A stretch of DNA of 13,595 nt from an uncultured Mesorhizobium sp. (GTDB taxonomy: Bacteria; Pseudomonadota; Alphaproteobacteria; Rhizobiales; Rhizobiaceae): NCBI GenBank assembly GCA_950071955.1, contig CATMOC010000036.1, forward strand, positions 1-13,595, given 5' to 3'. A program made the position numbers and the translations under genes. The number at the start of each line of letters is the position of its first letter. Positions within the stretch are counted from its first letter, which is position 1. The notes below the pieces were generated by a model. It searched no databases and was not told where the DNA came from. It saw nothing but the letters and a program-made list of their open reading frames with translations. Shown here in pieces: positions 1 through 7,813 of the stretch.

Positions 1-87
1 GCGTGACCTGGGGCAGTGGCATCGGCCGAATCCCCTGGGTTTTGCTCGGCGTTTCGTCCATTCGTTGTCGGTATAAACGTAATGCCA

Positions 88-122
88 TGCCCGGCCGCTT
101 ACAATCACCGGGCAAGCTTTTT
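88..122 (+). terminator. possible intrinsic terminator or leader hairpin upstream of hppA
   Basis: A 7-bp perfect inverted repeat (TGCCCGG at 88-94, CCGGGCA at 108-114) encloses a 13-nt loop and is followed by AGC and five T (118-122). This is terminator-like on the plus strand and would end a transcript entering from the left, but the long loop makes it weak. No gene is recognisable in bases 1-217. Confidence 0.35.
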
Positions 123-132
123 GAGCCTCCCC

Positions 133-160
133 TTGACCGAAAACCGTACTATGGGATGAT
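133..160 (+). promoter_or_regulatory. candidate sigma70-type promoter for the open frame starting at 218
   Basis: TTGACC (133-138) and GATGAT (155-160) are separated by 16 nt, 5/6 and 4/6 matches to the vegetative consensus. Transcription would start near 167, giving a leader of about 50 nt before the ATG at 218. The leader holds GC-rich self-complementary segments (166-192). If the hppA 5' end is chimeric, this promoter belonged to a different gene (see hppA). Confidence 0.35.
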
Positions 161-217
161 TTTTCCCGCCCCAGCGGGTATACGGGGGCGGCTTAACGGA
201 GTCCCGGATTTCTTCAC

Positions 218-2116
218 ATGACGGTTTTGATTACCGGCGCCGCCGGCTTCATCGGCATGCACGTCTCCGTGCGCGCCAACGTCCGCACGGCGCAGGCGGC
301 ATCCAACAGCCTGGCGGCGGGTCTCGACATCGCCTTCAAGTCGGGCGCCATCACCGGCATGCTCGTCGCCGGCCTCGCGCTGCTCGGCGTGTCGGTCTAC
401 TACTGGGTGCTGGTCGGTCCCCTGGGGCTCGCGCCGAACGACCGGGCCGTCATCGACGCGCTCGTGGCGCTCGGCTTCGGCGCCTCGCTGATCTCGATCT
501 TCGCGCGTCTGGGCGGCGGCATCTTCACCAAGGGCGCCGATGTGGGCGGCGACCTCGTGGGCAAGGTGGAAGCCGGCATTCCCGAGGACGACCCGCGCAA
601 CCCCGCGACCATCGCCGACAATGTGGGCGACAACGTCGGCGACTGCGCCGGCATGGCCGCCGACCTCTTCGAGACCTATGCGGTGACCGTGGTCGCGACG
701 ATGGTGCTGGGCGCGATCTTCTTCGGCGGCACCGCCATTCTCGGCAGCGTGATGCTCTACCCGCTCGCCATCTGCGGGGCCTGCATCATCACCTCCATCA
801 TCGGCACCTTCTTCGTCAAGCTCGGCTCCAACGGCTCCATCATGGGCGCCCTCTACAAGGGCCTGATCGTGACCGGCCTCCTGTCCATCATCGGCCTTGG
901 CGGAGCGACTTCGCTGACGGTCGGATGGGGCGACATCGGGGTCGGCGGCGGCGTCGCCGTCAACGGAACCTACCTGTTCGTCTGCGGCATCGTCGGCCTG
1001 ATCGTAACCGGACTGATCGTCGTCATCACCGAATACTACACCGGCACCAACAAGCGCCCGGTGAACTCGATCGCCCAGGCGTCGGTGAGCGGCCATGGCA
1101 CCAACGTCATCCAGGGACTGGCCGTGTCGCTGGAAGCCACCGCGCTGCCGGCCATCGTCATCGTCGGCGGCATCATCGTCACCTACCAGCTCGCCGGGCT
1201 CTTCGGCACGGCGATCGCGGTGACGACCATGCTCGGGCTCGCCGGCATGATCGTGGCGCTCGACGCCTTCGGTCCGGTGACCGACAATGCCGGCGGCATT
1301 GCCGAAATGGCCGGCCTGCCCAAGGAGGTGCGCCAGTCGACCGACGCGCTCGACGCGGTCGGCAACACCACCAAGGCGGTCACCAAGGGCTACGCGATCG
1401 GCTCGGCCGGTCTCGGCGCCCTGGTGCTGTTCGCGGCCTATTCCTACGACCTCGAATTCTTCATGGCCAACAGCCAGACCTACCCATACTTCGCGGGCAT
1501 GGAGAATGTGTCGTTCTCGCTCTCCAACCCCTACGTGGTGGCGGGTCTGATCTTCGGCGGCCTGATCCCATACCTGTTCGGCGGCATCGCCATGACCGCA
1601 GTGGGACGCGCGGCAGGCGCGGTCGTCGAGGAGGTTCGCCGGCAATTCCGCGAGAAGCCGGGCATCATGGAAGGCAAGGACCGTCCGGATTATGCCCGCG
1701 CGGTGGACATGCTGACCAAGGCGGCGATCCGGGAGATGATCATCCCCTCGCTGCTGCCGGTTCTGGCGCCGCTGGTCGTCTACTTCGGCGTGCTGCTGAT
1801 CTCCGGCTCGAAAGCCTCGGCCTTCGCGGCACTCGGCGCCTCGCTGCTAGGCGTGATCGTCAACGGCTTGTTCGTCGCCATCTCGATGACCTCGGGCGGC
1901 GGCGCCTGGGACAACGCGAAAAAGTCCTTCGAGGACGGCTTCGTCGACAAGGACGGCGTCAAGCACATGAAGGGTTCGGAAGCCCACAAAGCCTCCGTCA
2001 CCGGCGACACGGTCGGCGATCCCTACAAGGATACCGCCGGCCCGGCCGTGAACCCGGCCATCAAGATCACCAACATCATGGCGCTCCTGCTGCTGGCGGT
2101 GTTGGCGCACAGCTGA
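218..2116 (+). CDS. hppA: K+-independent membrane-bound proton-translocating pyrophosphatase, N-terminally truncated or chimeric
   Basis: Integral inner-membrane pump that hydrolyses pyrophosphate and moves H+ across the membrane. The 632-residue product carries the PPi/Mg site [13 protein letters not shown] (108-120), the [12 protein letters not shown] motif (134-145), a second acidic site starting [13 protein letters not shown] (about 353), and the C-terminal [17 protein letters not shown] signature. GNTTKA at 382-387 has Lys386, the residue that marks the K+-independent subfamily (K+-dependent enzymes have Ala there). Alphaproteobacterial homologues are about 700 residues. Here roughly 85 N-terminal residues (two membrane helices) are missing, and the protein begins [16 protein letters not shown], which is how NAD-dependent epimerases start. 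From [12 protein letters not shown] (17-28) on it is ordinary HppA. The missing helices make activity doubtful. The identity of the body is secure; the 5' end may be a recombination or assembly junction. Confidence 0.93.
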   Translation: MTVLITGAAGFIGMHVSVRANVRTAQAASNSLAAGLDIAFKSGAITGMLVAGLALLGVSVYYWVLVGPLGLAPNDRAVIDALVALGFGASLISIFARLGGGIFTKGADVGGDLVGKVEAGIPEDDPRNPATIADNVGDNVGDCAGMAADLFETYAVTVVATMVLGAIFFGGTAILGSVMLYPLAICGACIITSIIGTFFVKLGSNGSIMGALYKGLIVTGLLSIIGLGGATSLTVGWGDIGVGGGVAVNGTYLFVCGIVGLIVTGLIVVITEYYTGTNKRPVNSIAQASVSGHGTNVIQGLAVSLEATALPAIVIVGGIIVTYQLAGLFGTAIAVTTMLGLAGMIVALDAFGPVTDNAGGIAEMAGLPKEVRQSTDALDAVGNTTKAVTKGYAIGSAGLGALVLFAAYSYDLEFFMANSQTYPYFAGMENVSFSLSNPYVVAGLIFGGLIPYLFGGIAMTAVGRAAGAVVEEVRRQFREKPGIMEGKDRPDYARAVDMLTKAAIREMIIPSLLPVLAPLVVYFGVLLISGSKASAFAALGASLLGVIVNGLFVAISMTSGGGAWDNAKKSFEDGFVDKDGVKHMKGSEAHKASVTGDTVGDPYKDTAGPAVNPAIKITNIMALLLLAVLAHS

Positions 2117-2145
2117 CCGGCGTAGAGCCGCCCGAGAACAAAAGT

Positions 2146-2180
2146 CCCCGCCGGAGCGATCCGGCGGGGTTTTCGCTTTT
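2146..2180 (+). terminator. rho-independent terminator of hppA
   Basis: A perfect 9-bp stem, CCCCGCCGG (2146-2154) and CCGGCGGGG (2161-2169), with a 6-nt loop and the T-rich tail TTTTCGCTTTT. It lies 30 nt after the hppA stop and separates hppA from the response regulator gene. Confidence 0.9.
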
Positions 2181-2307
2181 GGGGGATACACGGTCGTCGT
2201 CCAGTTTCCGGGCATCGTGAGCGATCCGATCGGCCCATAGGCGCTCCGCCGGTTGACTTGGCCGCGGGTTCTCCGCAAGTTTGCATGAAGAACAACGGAC
2301 AGCGCTC

Positions 2308-2952
2308 ATGCACCGGTCTGAAGCAGAGCGGACCGTCGTCATTGCCGACGATCATGCGGTCGTCCGCAGCGGGTTGCGCAATATTCTTTCCTCACTTCAA
2401 GGTGTCCGGATCATCGGGGAAGCTGCGAACGGCCTTGAAGCCATCGCATATGGCAAGAGGTATCAGCCTTCGATGATGACACTCGATGCCGGGATGCCAA
2501 TGTGCAACGGCATGGAGGTCCTTGGCGAGGTGCGACGCTGGTCGCCCAGAACTCGGGTCTGCGTGGTGACGGGATTCACGTCAGTGGGCAGTCTCTCCGA
2601 CTGGCGATCGGCTGGTGTGGACGGACTATTTCTCAAGAGTTCTGAACCGGCGGAACTGCGGGAAGGATTTAGCCGGATACTTGCCGGGAGCACCTATCTC
2701 CAGCACGACATCCGTTGCCTTCTCGATGATCGACAACAGGTTGTCGAGCTCACCTTGCGGGAACGGCAGATCCTCCATCAGGTGACTCTCGGACTTTCCA
2801 ATGCCGAAATCGCCGAGAAGCTCTCGATCAGTCCGAAGACGGTGGATAATCATCGCTCCCGCCTCATGGCCAAGCTCGGGGTCCATTCCGTAGCGCAACT
2901 GGTTGCCTACGCGCTAAAGGAAGGACTGCTGGAGCCGGCGCGCCAGGCTTAG
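2308..2952 (+). CDS. NarL/FixJ-family response regulator (REC + LuxR HTH)
   Basis: DNA-binding output protein of a two-component system. Numbered from the ATG at 2308 (214 residues), the receiver domain has the acidic pair D14-D15 (VVIADDHAVVRSGL), phospho-acceptor D60 in TLDAGMP, T88 in VVTGF and K110 in FLKS, so all phosphorylation residues are present. A linker leads to a LuxR-type helix-turn-helix at about 148-211 (LTLRERQIL ... LSNAEIAEKLSISPKTVDNH). An in-frame TTG at 2281 would add nine residues (MHEEQRTAL), but neither start has a strong ribosome site; the ATG has a weak CGGA at -12. The natural partner is the convergent 7TMR-DISM kinase at 3639-5624, the only kinase in the window. 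The downstream secreted Cys-rich gene, on the same strand, is a candidate target. A 6-bp inverted repeat (CGCCAG/CTGGCG, 2941-2958) spans the stop codon. Confidence 0.9.
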   Translation: MHRSEAERTVVIADDHAVVRSGLRNILSSLQGVRIIGEAANGLEAIAYGKRYQPSMMTLDAGMPMCNGMEVLGEVRRWSPRTRVCVVTGFTSVGSLSDWRSAGVDGLFLKSSEPAELREGFSRILAGSTYLQHDIRCLLDDRQQVVELTLRERQILHQVTLGLSNAEIAEKLSISPKTVDNHRSRLMAKLGVHSVAQLVAYALKEGLLEPARQA

Positions 2953-3097
2953 CTGGCGACGAGCTTCCAATCCGGCTGTGGCGCGACCTCCGAAAAATCG
3001 TGTCTGGCTTCTCTCGAATAGGGTGTGGACCTCATGCGGGATACCGGGCGGGGCAGATAGATATGATCCCGAAGGGCAACCTGGAAGGAGGAACGAC

Positions 3098-3565
3098 ATG
3101 AAGATGAACATCCTTTGCGCCGCATTGATCGCTTCGAGCGCTGCTTTCGCCGGCCTTGCCACGACGACCACAAGCGCCATCGCCGGCCAGTGGAAGAACT
3201 GCAACCATGAAGGCGGGTTCTGCAACCCGTCCGGTTACACGACGAAGATCCGCTATGGCGTCAACGGCAGGTGGAAGGTGAAGAACACCACCGGCGGTGT
3301 CTGGTGCACCAATCAGAATTTCGGAGATCCTGCCCCGGGAAGGCGCAAGAACTGTGATGCCTACTACCCGAACTGGGAAACTTGCACACACGAGGGCGGC
3401 TTCTGCAAGGTCGGTGCGGGCACCTCCGTCCGCTACGGCACCAGCCCGCACAAGTCCGGGAGTTACAACCAGAAGAAGGCCGGAAACGGCGGCATCTGGT
3501 GCGACAACCACAATTTCGGCGACCCGGCGTTGGGGAAGCGCAAGAATTGCTGGGTGCTGAAGTAG
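3098..3565 (+). CDS. secreted Cys-rich protein with two tandem repeats, possibly lectin-like
   Basis: 155 residues. The start at 3098 is chosen because AAGGAGG (3085-3091) sits 6 nt upstream and the product then begins with a classical signal peptide (MKMN, a hydrophobic stretch to about 21, AIA cleavage after A29). The open frame extends upstream to 2978, but that part has no support. The mature part is two copies of one module: W32-C86 and W93-C151. Shared pattern: W-x2-C-x-HEGGFC, then RYG, then GG-[VI]-WC-x-N-x-NFGDPA-x-G-x-RKNC. Each copy has four Cys (35, 42, 70, 86 and 96, 103, 135, 151), which suggests two disulfides per module in the periplasm or outside the cell. From memory the C/RYG/FGDP pattern resembles small modules attached to secreted carbohydrate-active proteins; that is a weak recollection. 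No catalytic motif is visible. It lies between a response regulator and a sensor kinase, so it may be their target or a ligand-binding accessory. Confidence 0.82.
   Translation: MKMNILCAALIASSAAFAGLATTTTSAIAGQWKNCNHEGGFCNPSGYTTKIRYGVNGRWKVKNTTGGVWCTNQNFGDPAPGRRKNCDAYYPNWETCTHEGGFCKVGAGTSVRYGTSPHKSGSYNQKKAGNGGIWCDNHNFGDPALGKRKNCWVLK
3191..3550 (+). repeat. intragenic tandem duplication encoding two ~57-residue Cys-rich modules
   Basis: Unit 1 is 3191-3355 and unit 2 is 3374-3550, joined by a six-residue linker (DAYYPN). All four Cys, both EGGFC, both RYG and both NFGDPA blocks match in register. Unit 2 has a few extra residues between RYG and GG. The DNA has diverged between copies, so the duplication is not recent. 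Confidence 0.85.
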
Positions 3566-3590
3566 CGCGCGTGATCGTCATGTCCGATCT

Positions 3591-3620
3591 AAGACCGGGC
3601 GGCGGCAAACCGCCCGGCTT
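3591..3620. terminator. hairpin terminator between convergent genes
   Basis: An 8-bp perfect stem, CCGGGCGG (3595-3602) and CCGCCCGG (3610-3617), with a 7-nt loop. Flanking AAG and CTT can extend the stem around one bulged A. It sits 30 nt after the stop of the secreted protein and 20 nt beyond the stop of the convergent kinase, so it could serve both. The T tracts are short on either strand. Confidence 0.6.
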
Positions 3621-3638
3621 CAAGTGTCGAACGGCGTG

Positions 3639-5624
3639 TCATTCGGCTGGCTGACCAATGATCAAGGGCTTCAGGCCCGATATCCGGAAATGCGTTCCAC
3701 GCCGGTTCGTCGCGATCCGCGATATGGTCCAGCCGTTCTTCGCGCATATCCTGCTCACTGCCTCGAGCCCCAGCCCTTCTCCGCGGCGGCGCTGCACCGC
3801 AACGCCAAAGTCTGCTTCTCCGTGGTCGAGAATTCCCTTGCCGCGATCGACGACATCGATCGCCGCGCCATCGAATCTCCTGCGTACACCGATCAGTATC
3901 CGGTCCGATCCGCTGTGCATGATCGCGTTCGAGACGAGGTTTGTGAGGACACGCAGAAGGTCCACGGGATCGGCCTGAACGCGTAGGGAAGTCTTCACGG
4001 CCCTCAGGTCTATTCCATGTGATGTCGCTTCGTCGGTGAACATGAAGACTGCGTTCTCAATGGGCGCGAAAAGAGGAAACTCTTCATCGCTGATGGCATC
4101 ATCGGGCGACCCGCTTTTCTCCGCAGCGGGTTCGTCGAGCGCCGGTCGCCGGACATCGACCAGTTGCTGAAGGTAGGCGAGAGTTTCGGACAATTGCACG
4201 CGTGTCTCCGCACCAGCCATGCCGGGATCGTCGGACATTCGCTCGACAGCAATCTGCAGGGAGAGGAGCGGCTGCCGGATGTCGTGGCGGGTGGTATCGA
4301 GTTCAAGCGAGCGCTGGACTGCAAGATCGCTCGACTGTCTCTCCCTTCGGCGCAGCACCCAGGTCTGGCGCGCAACCGCCAGGGAAAAGACGAAGCCGTC
4401 CAGCAGCTGCCCGTATCGCAGCACCGCCTCCTTCTGTCCTGGCGGTAACAACGAATCCATCTGCGAGAGAACAGTGAATGCCCCGACATAGCCAAAAAGA
4501 ACGAGCGAACCGAGGAGATAGAATGCGCCGCCCGGAATTCTATCGCGTACGGCCGCGAGTGACGCTGCCATCTGGAGTACCAGGAAACCGAGCACGATGA
4601 GACCGGCGTACGATTTTACCGTAGCGAGTGGCAGGAAGATCGGCGCCGGCATGTAGCAGATCGCCACGGCGAGCAGCACCATGATCGATCCATTGAGGAT
4701 GGCGTGCCGCTTCCCTGTCTTGATGAATTCGCGCGCCATGAGCAGCGCGAAGCAGACGGCGACGAGTCCGATCACATGCGATGCAACCGCGTTCCATTCA
4801 GGCAGAGCCGGCCAGATATGAGCGAACAGTGTGCCGTCGAGCTGGGCATTGTAAGCCATGACGGACAAGAAGAACCCCGCGTAGAGCGCAGCAACCTTTG
4901 AGCGAAGCGCAACGGCGAAGGTGAGGATGAAAACGAGCAGAACCAGTGCGGCGGCATAAAAGATGGCGAGCGGGATCTCCCGGGCGAGATTGACCTCCGC
5001 AGCGCGGGAGGAGGGGTAAATCGACAGGGGCAGCGTCGCGGGACCATCGAACTCGGCATAGAGCCAGAGACGGATCGCCTCGCCCGGACCGAGCGAGAAG
5101 GCCTCGCTGACGAGATGCCGAGAGAGCACAGCCCGATCGTAGAACGGTGTTTCATCATCCTCATCGAGAATCTTGCGGGTCTGCCCGCTGACCTCAAGCC
5201 AGACCTCCAGCTTGCGCAAGTAAGGTCGTCCGGCATCGAGAACCCACTCTTCTGCAACCGAGCCTTCATTGCGTAGCAGTGACGTCAGCCAGAATCCGCT
5301 GTGCGTAAGTCCGAACGATAAGTCCGGATCGGGGACGGCCATGAAGAGACCGCGGGTGAACATGTCCCGTGCGGCCTGCAGGCCGACGGAAGAACGGGGC
5401 ACCTCCACATATGCCAAATGATTGCCAATGTGGTCCGCCGTGATGCCGTGGCTCAGCGGGAGCGGCTGATCCCCGGGAGCACAGATGCCCTGAGGAAGCT
5501 GGCAGAGTATAATAGCAAACAGAAGCGCAACGACGGAAAGCGGACGCCGAGCCGCGCCGATACAGGCGGTCGAGCCGCCCCGAACGAGATGTCCCGTGTT
5601 GGTCGGCAGTTGCGGAAAACGCAC
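3639..5624 (-). CDS. 7TMR-DISM sensor histidine kinase
   Basis: 661-residue membrane kinase. From the N-terminus: signal/anchor helix (about 29-48, ending ICA), a periplasmic DISMED2-type domain (about 60-205, with the FWLTSLLRNEG and LWLYAEFDGP strands typical of that fold), seven membrane helices (about 217-420), a DHp helix with H447 in TRHDIRQPL, an acidic linker (about 497-516) and a HATPase domain. N box N562/N566 (NLVSNAIMHS), G1 box DRGKG (593-597) and G2 box GEGLGL (615-620) are all present, so it should be active. No PAS or receiver domain. The start is GTG at 5624, with GAGGG 5 nt upstream; no in-frame ATG is nearby. DISMED2 domains have a jelly-roll fold thought to bind carbohydrate-type ligands (family knowledge). 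It is transcribed toward the regulator and secreted Cys-rich genes and probably phosphorylates that regulator. Confidence 0.92.
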   Translation of the reverse strand: MRFPQLPTNTGHLVRGGSTACIGAARRPLSVVALLFAIILCQLPQGICAPGDQPLPLSHGITADHIGNHLAYVEVPRSSVGLQAARDMFTRGLFMAVPDPDLSFGLTHSGFWLTSLLRNEGSVAEEWVLDAGRPYLRKLEVWLEVSGQTRKILDEDDETPFYDRAVLSRHLVSEAFSLGPGEAIRLWLYAEFDGPATLPLSIYPSSRAAEVNLAREIPLAIFYAAALVLLVFILTFAVALRSKVAALYAGFFLSVMAYNAQLDGTLFAHIWPALPEWNAVASHVIGLVAVCFALLMAREFIKTGKRHAILNGSIMVLLAVAICYMPAPIFLPLATVKSYAGLIVLGFLVLQMAASLAAVRDRIPGGAFYLLGSLVLFGYVGAFTVLSQMDSLLPPGQKEAVLRYGQLLDGFVFSLAVARQTWVLRRRERQSSDLAVQRSLELDTTRHDIRQPLLSLQIAVERMSDDPGMAGAETRVQLSETLAYLQQLVDVRRPALDEPAAEKSGSPDDAISDEEFPLFAPIENAVFMFTDEATSHGIDLRAVKTSLRVQADPVDLLRVLTNLVSNAIMHSGSDRILIGVRRRFDGAAIDVVDRGKGILDHGEADFGVAVQRRRGEGLGLEAVSRICAKNGWTISRIATNRRGTHFRISGLKPLIIGQPAE

Positions 5625-5962
5625 TTCGCCCTCGGGTCATTCGAAATAGTGGTAGCGGTCAGCCTGGACCGCACCTCATCGTGGAAGTTGCGGCTCCATC
5701 TTACCGATCTGGGATGATCCTCCAAGGAGTTCTCCACGCGACTGTGGCGCCCCGCGTTTCCTCCAGACGAGGCTATGGTTCACCCCGGGTTGCTCCGGTG
5801 TCCTTTTCGAACCGTCTGCTGGCAGCCCCCCATCACGGCGTCCGGTGTTTCGGTGAGGAAAGATAGTCCCCTCGTGAAACCGGAGAAAGCAGGGACGGAT
5901 AGAACAACCCCCGCTCATCGAGTCCCACCGACTCGCGAAATCCCGGCGTCAGATCCCCATCC
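5625..5962. other. 338-base gene-free region between the kinase and bamE
   Basis: Both flanking genes are on the minus strand, so this holds the kinase promoter and leader and the 3' flank of bamE. No credible coding frame: the open frames here have no family resemblance and no ribosome sites. A 6-bp perfect hairpin (CGAGTC/GACTCG, 5919-5935, 5-nt loop) lies 28 nt past the bamE stop but lacks a T tract on the minus strand. A bulged inverted repeat covers 5841-5884 (CCGG ... CCTC ... CCGG). No convincing promoter or known RNA was recognised. Confidence 0.6.
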
Positions 5963-6487
5963 TCAGTTCGGCCCGCTATTGCCGAACGGGCCGCCCGCAG
6001 GCGGCTTGCCGCCGGACAGGCCGGAGAAGAGCTGGCCGACGAAGGACTGGTCCTTGCCGCCGGTCGGCGTCGTGCGCGAGACGAAGTCGAAGACCTTACC
6101 GTCCTTGAGGCCGTAGTGTGCGATGTTGTCCACGCGGCCTTCGTCGTTGAAATAGACCGCCATCACCTGCTGGTCGACGATCTTGGGGTTCATGAAGGCG
6201 ACGGGACGGACGCGCTTCTGGGAGATGTAGTAGAAGACCTCGGTGTCGAAGGTCGCGGTGGTCGACGGCGAGCCGAGCGCCAGGAGCACCTGCTCGCGGC
6301 TCGATCCCACCGGCACGAGTTCGAGTGCCTGTTCGTCGATCACATAGCCCTGGGTAAGGGTTTCGCTGGGGGTGAGGGAGGCGGTGGTGCAGCCGGAAAG
6401 CACGATCCCCGCTGCGGCAATGCCCAACGCCGCCGGCCGAAGGATGGACCCTGCCTTGAAAAACTGCGACCGCACCGACATCTCCAT
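5963..6487 (-). CDS. bamE: outer membrane protein assembly factor BamE (SmpA/OmlA family lipoprotein)
   Basis: Outer-membrane lipoprotein of the beta-barrel assembly (BAM) machine. The 174-residue product from the ATG at 6487 has a basic N-terminus, a hydrophobic stretch (about 15-29) and the lipobox L30-S31-G32-C33, with C33 the lipidated Cys. The BamE domain follows: GYVIDEQALELVPVGSSREQVLLALGSP-type opening, the TFDTEVFYYISQK strand, the VMAVYFNDEGRV strand, and a Gly/Pro-rich tail. The frame is open to 6577, but the extra 30 residues would bury the signal peptide; AAGGG about 11 nt upstream supports 6487. It is divergent from the chaperone gene, sharing 110 bases (6488-6597) that must hold both promoters. 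This pairing is standard in Hyphomicrobiales. Confidence 0.93.
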   Translation of the reverse strand: MEMSVRSQFFKAGSILRPAALGIAAAGIVLSGCTTASLTPSETLTQGYVIDEQALELVPVGSSREQVLLALGSPSTTATFDTEVFYYISQKRVRPVAFMNPKIVDQQVMAVYFNDEGRVDNIAHYGLKDGKVFDFVSRTTPTGGKDQSFVGQLFSGLSGGKPPAGGPFGNSGPN

Positions 6488-6597
6488 GCAAATCGGCCCT
6501 TCAAGCTTGCGCGGGGCCGCGAACTCGGTAAACCAGCTTCTTCGCCGATGCAACCTGACCCGCTGCGTGCGTGGCACACGAGGGAGACATGCCCGGC

Positions 6598-7137
6598 ATG
6601 CTCAGACAATTCTTGGGCCTGCGGCCGAACGCCAACAGGGCCGTAGCGGATGCCGTCTACAGCCGAATCGTGGCGGCGGCGCGGCAGCCCGAATTCTACG
6701 CCAACTGGGACGTGCCCGATACGCCGCTGGGGCGTTTCGAGATGTTGTCCCTGCACGTCTTCCTGTTCATGCACCGCGCGCGCGGTGGCGACCAGGCGCT
6801 CGGCGACCTGACGCAGGAACTGACGGACGGCTTCTTTACCGACGTCGACCATTCGCTGCGGGAACTCGGTATCGGCGATCTCGGCGTCCCGAAACGCATG
6901 AAGAAGCTCGCGCGGATGTTTTACGGCCGCGCGGAAGCCTATGGTGCGGCTCTGCAGGCCGGAGATGTGTCGGCGCTTGCCGCGGCGTTCCAGCGCAACA
7001 TCCGGCCCGACGTCGCGGAGTGGAACGGAGCCGGTCCCCTGTCGCTTTATGCGATGGAGGTCGAGCGAAGTCTCGCGGCGCAGACGTCCGAGCAACTGCT
7101 GCAGGGCAGGGTGGAATTCCCGTCGCCGGTTCGCTAG
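6598..7137 (+). CDS. ubiquinol-cytochrome c chaperone (CBP3 family)
   Basis: Assembly factor for the cytochrome bc1 complex, homologous to mitochondrial Cbp3. The 179-residue product is helical and has the family features RPNANRAVADAVYSRIVAAAR near the N-terminus, then YANWDVPDTPLGRFEMLSLH, FLFMHR, and GIGDLGVPKRMKKLARMFYGR, which is the most diagnostic block. The start is placed at ATG 6598 because AGGGAGA (6581-6587) is 10 nt upstream; ATG 6589 is too close to it, and GTG 6571 lies before it. The next gene, DUF177, begins 15 nt after the stop, so the two are probably co-transcribed. Confidence 0.9.
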   Translation: MLRQFLGLRPNANRAVADAVYSRIVAAARQPEFYANWDVPDTPLGRFEMLSLHVFLFMHRARGGDQALGDLTQELTDGFFTDVDHSLRELGIGDLGVPKRMKKLARMFYGRAEAYGAALQAGDVSALAAAFQRNIRPDVAEWNGAGPLSLYAMEVERSLAAQTSEQLLQGRVEFPSPVR

Positions 7138-7152
7138 ATCGCGGAAGCCGAT

Positions 7153-7707
7153 ATGAACGAACATCAGAAGAGCCCGATCTCGTTTCACGCCAGCATCCTG
7201 CGGCTGCCCAGGAAGGGCATGCCCGTCGTACTGGAACCCAATGCCGCCCAGCGGGAGGCGCTGGCGAGCGAACACGACCTCCTGAGCGTCGATAGCTTCC
7301 GCGCGGACATGCTCGTGGAGCCCTGGAAAGGCGACGGCGTGCGAGTGTCCGGCGAGGTCGCGGCGCACATCACGCAAGCCTGCGTGGTCACGCTCGAGCC
7401 GGTGGAGAGCGATCTGCACGCACGAATCGACGCCCTGTTCATCCCCGAGCATTCGCCGCTCGCGCGATACGAGAGGGATCCGTCCGGCGAGATCCTGGTC
7501 GATCCGGAAGGGCCGGATGCGCCCGAGGTCTTTTCCGGCGACAGGATCGACGTCGGCGCCCTGGCGGAGGAATTCTTCGCGCTCGAAATCGACCCCTATC
7601 CGCGCAAGGCGGCGCCCTCCGGCGAGGCCGTTCATGGAGACAGGTCGTTCAGGGACGAGACCGAATCGCCATTCGCCAGGCTCGCCGACCTGAGGAGGAA
7701 ACTCTGA
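7153..7707 (+). CDS. DUF177 (YceD-family) protein
   Basis: 184 residues, ATG preceded by GGAAG at about -10. The alphaproteobacterial YceD/DUF177 pattern is clear: [42 protein letters not shown] in the middle, with the single conserved Cys of this clade, and an acidic block ending [19 protein letters not shown]. The YceD family is linked to 23S rRNA processing or accumulation in other bacteria and plants. In many bacteria yceD is followed by rpmF and plsX; here plsX follows and rpmF is absent, as is usual in this group. The 106-nt gap to plsX has room for a separate promoter. Confidence 0.88.
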   Translation: MNEHQKSPISFHASILRLPRKGMPVVLEPNAAQREALASEHDLLSVDSFRADMLVEPWKGDGVRVSGEVAAHITQACVVTLEPVESDLHARIDALFIPEHSPLARYERDPSGEILVDPEGPDAPEVFSGDRIDVGALAEEFFALEIDPYPRKAAPSGEAVHGDRSFRDETESPFARLADLRRKL

Positions 7708-7735
7708 ACGCATTGGCCAAGCGGCCCGATTACGG

Positions 7736-7763
7736 TTGTGCCTGCCGCGAAAACAGCTATTTT
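7736..7763 (+). promoter_or_regulatory. candidate promoter for plsX-fabH
   Basis: TTGTGC (7736-7741) and TATTTT (7758-7763) are 16 nt apart in the 106-nt gap between DUF177 and plsX, giving a leader of roughly 45 nt before the GTG at 7814. Both boxes are imperfect. Confidence 0.28.
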
Positions 7764-7813
7764 CGCCGCACTTTGCGGGACGCACTCGGGTTGCGGATCA
7801 TGATGGGAACAGC

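Noticed and set aside
149..1645. 498-residue minus-strand open frame across hppA
   Set aside because: Composition is that of an antisense shadow (His/Asp/Gly/Arg-rich, no family resemblance), and hppA on the plus strand is clearly coding.
925..2220. 431-residue plus-strand frame inside hppA, Arg-rich
   Set aside because: Out-of-frame shadow of hppA typical of high-GC coding sequence.
2253..2282. TTGACT as a -35 box for the response regulator
   Set aside because: No acceptable -10 box at 16-18 nt; the spaced hexamers are poor matches.
2978..3097. 40-residue N-terminal extension of the secreted Cys-rich protein
   Set aside because: It would place the signal peptide internally, while AAGGAGG clearly marks the ATG at 3098.
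5801..5815. TTCGAAC resembling a tRNA T-loop
   Set aside because: Flanking bases do not pair into a T stem on either strand, and no acceptor or anticodon arm is present.
5851..5884. GAGGAAAG-containing segment reminiscent of RNase P RNA
   Set aside because: Only the short motif matches; the conserved core and partner segments are missing and the region is too short.
6340..7785. 481-residue minus-strand frame across the chaperone and DUF177 genes
   Set aside because: Antisense shadow: both plus-strand genes are recognisable families with ribosome sites.
7736..7813. 26-residue N-terminal extension of PlsX from TTG 7736
   Set aside because: No similarity and no ribosome site; GTG 7814 gives the family-normal start.
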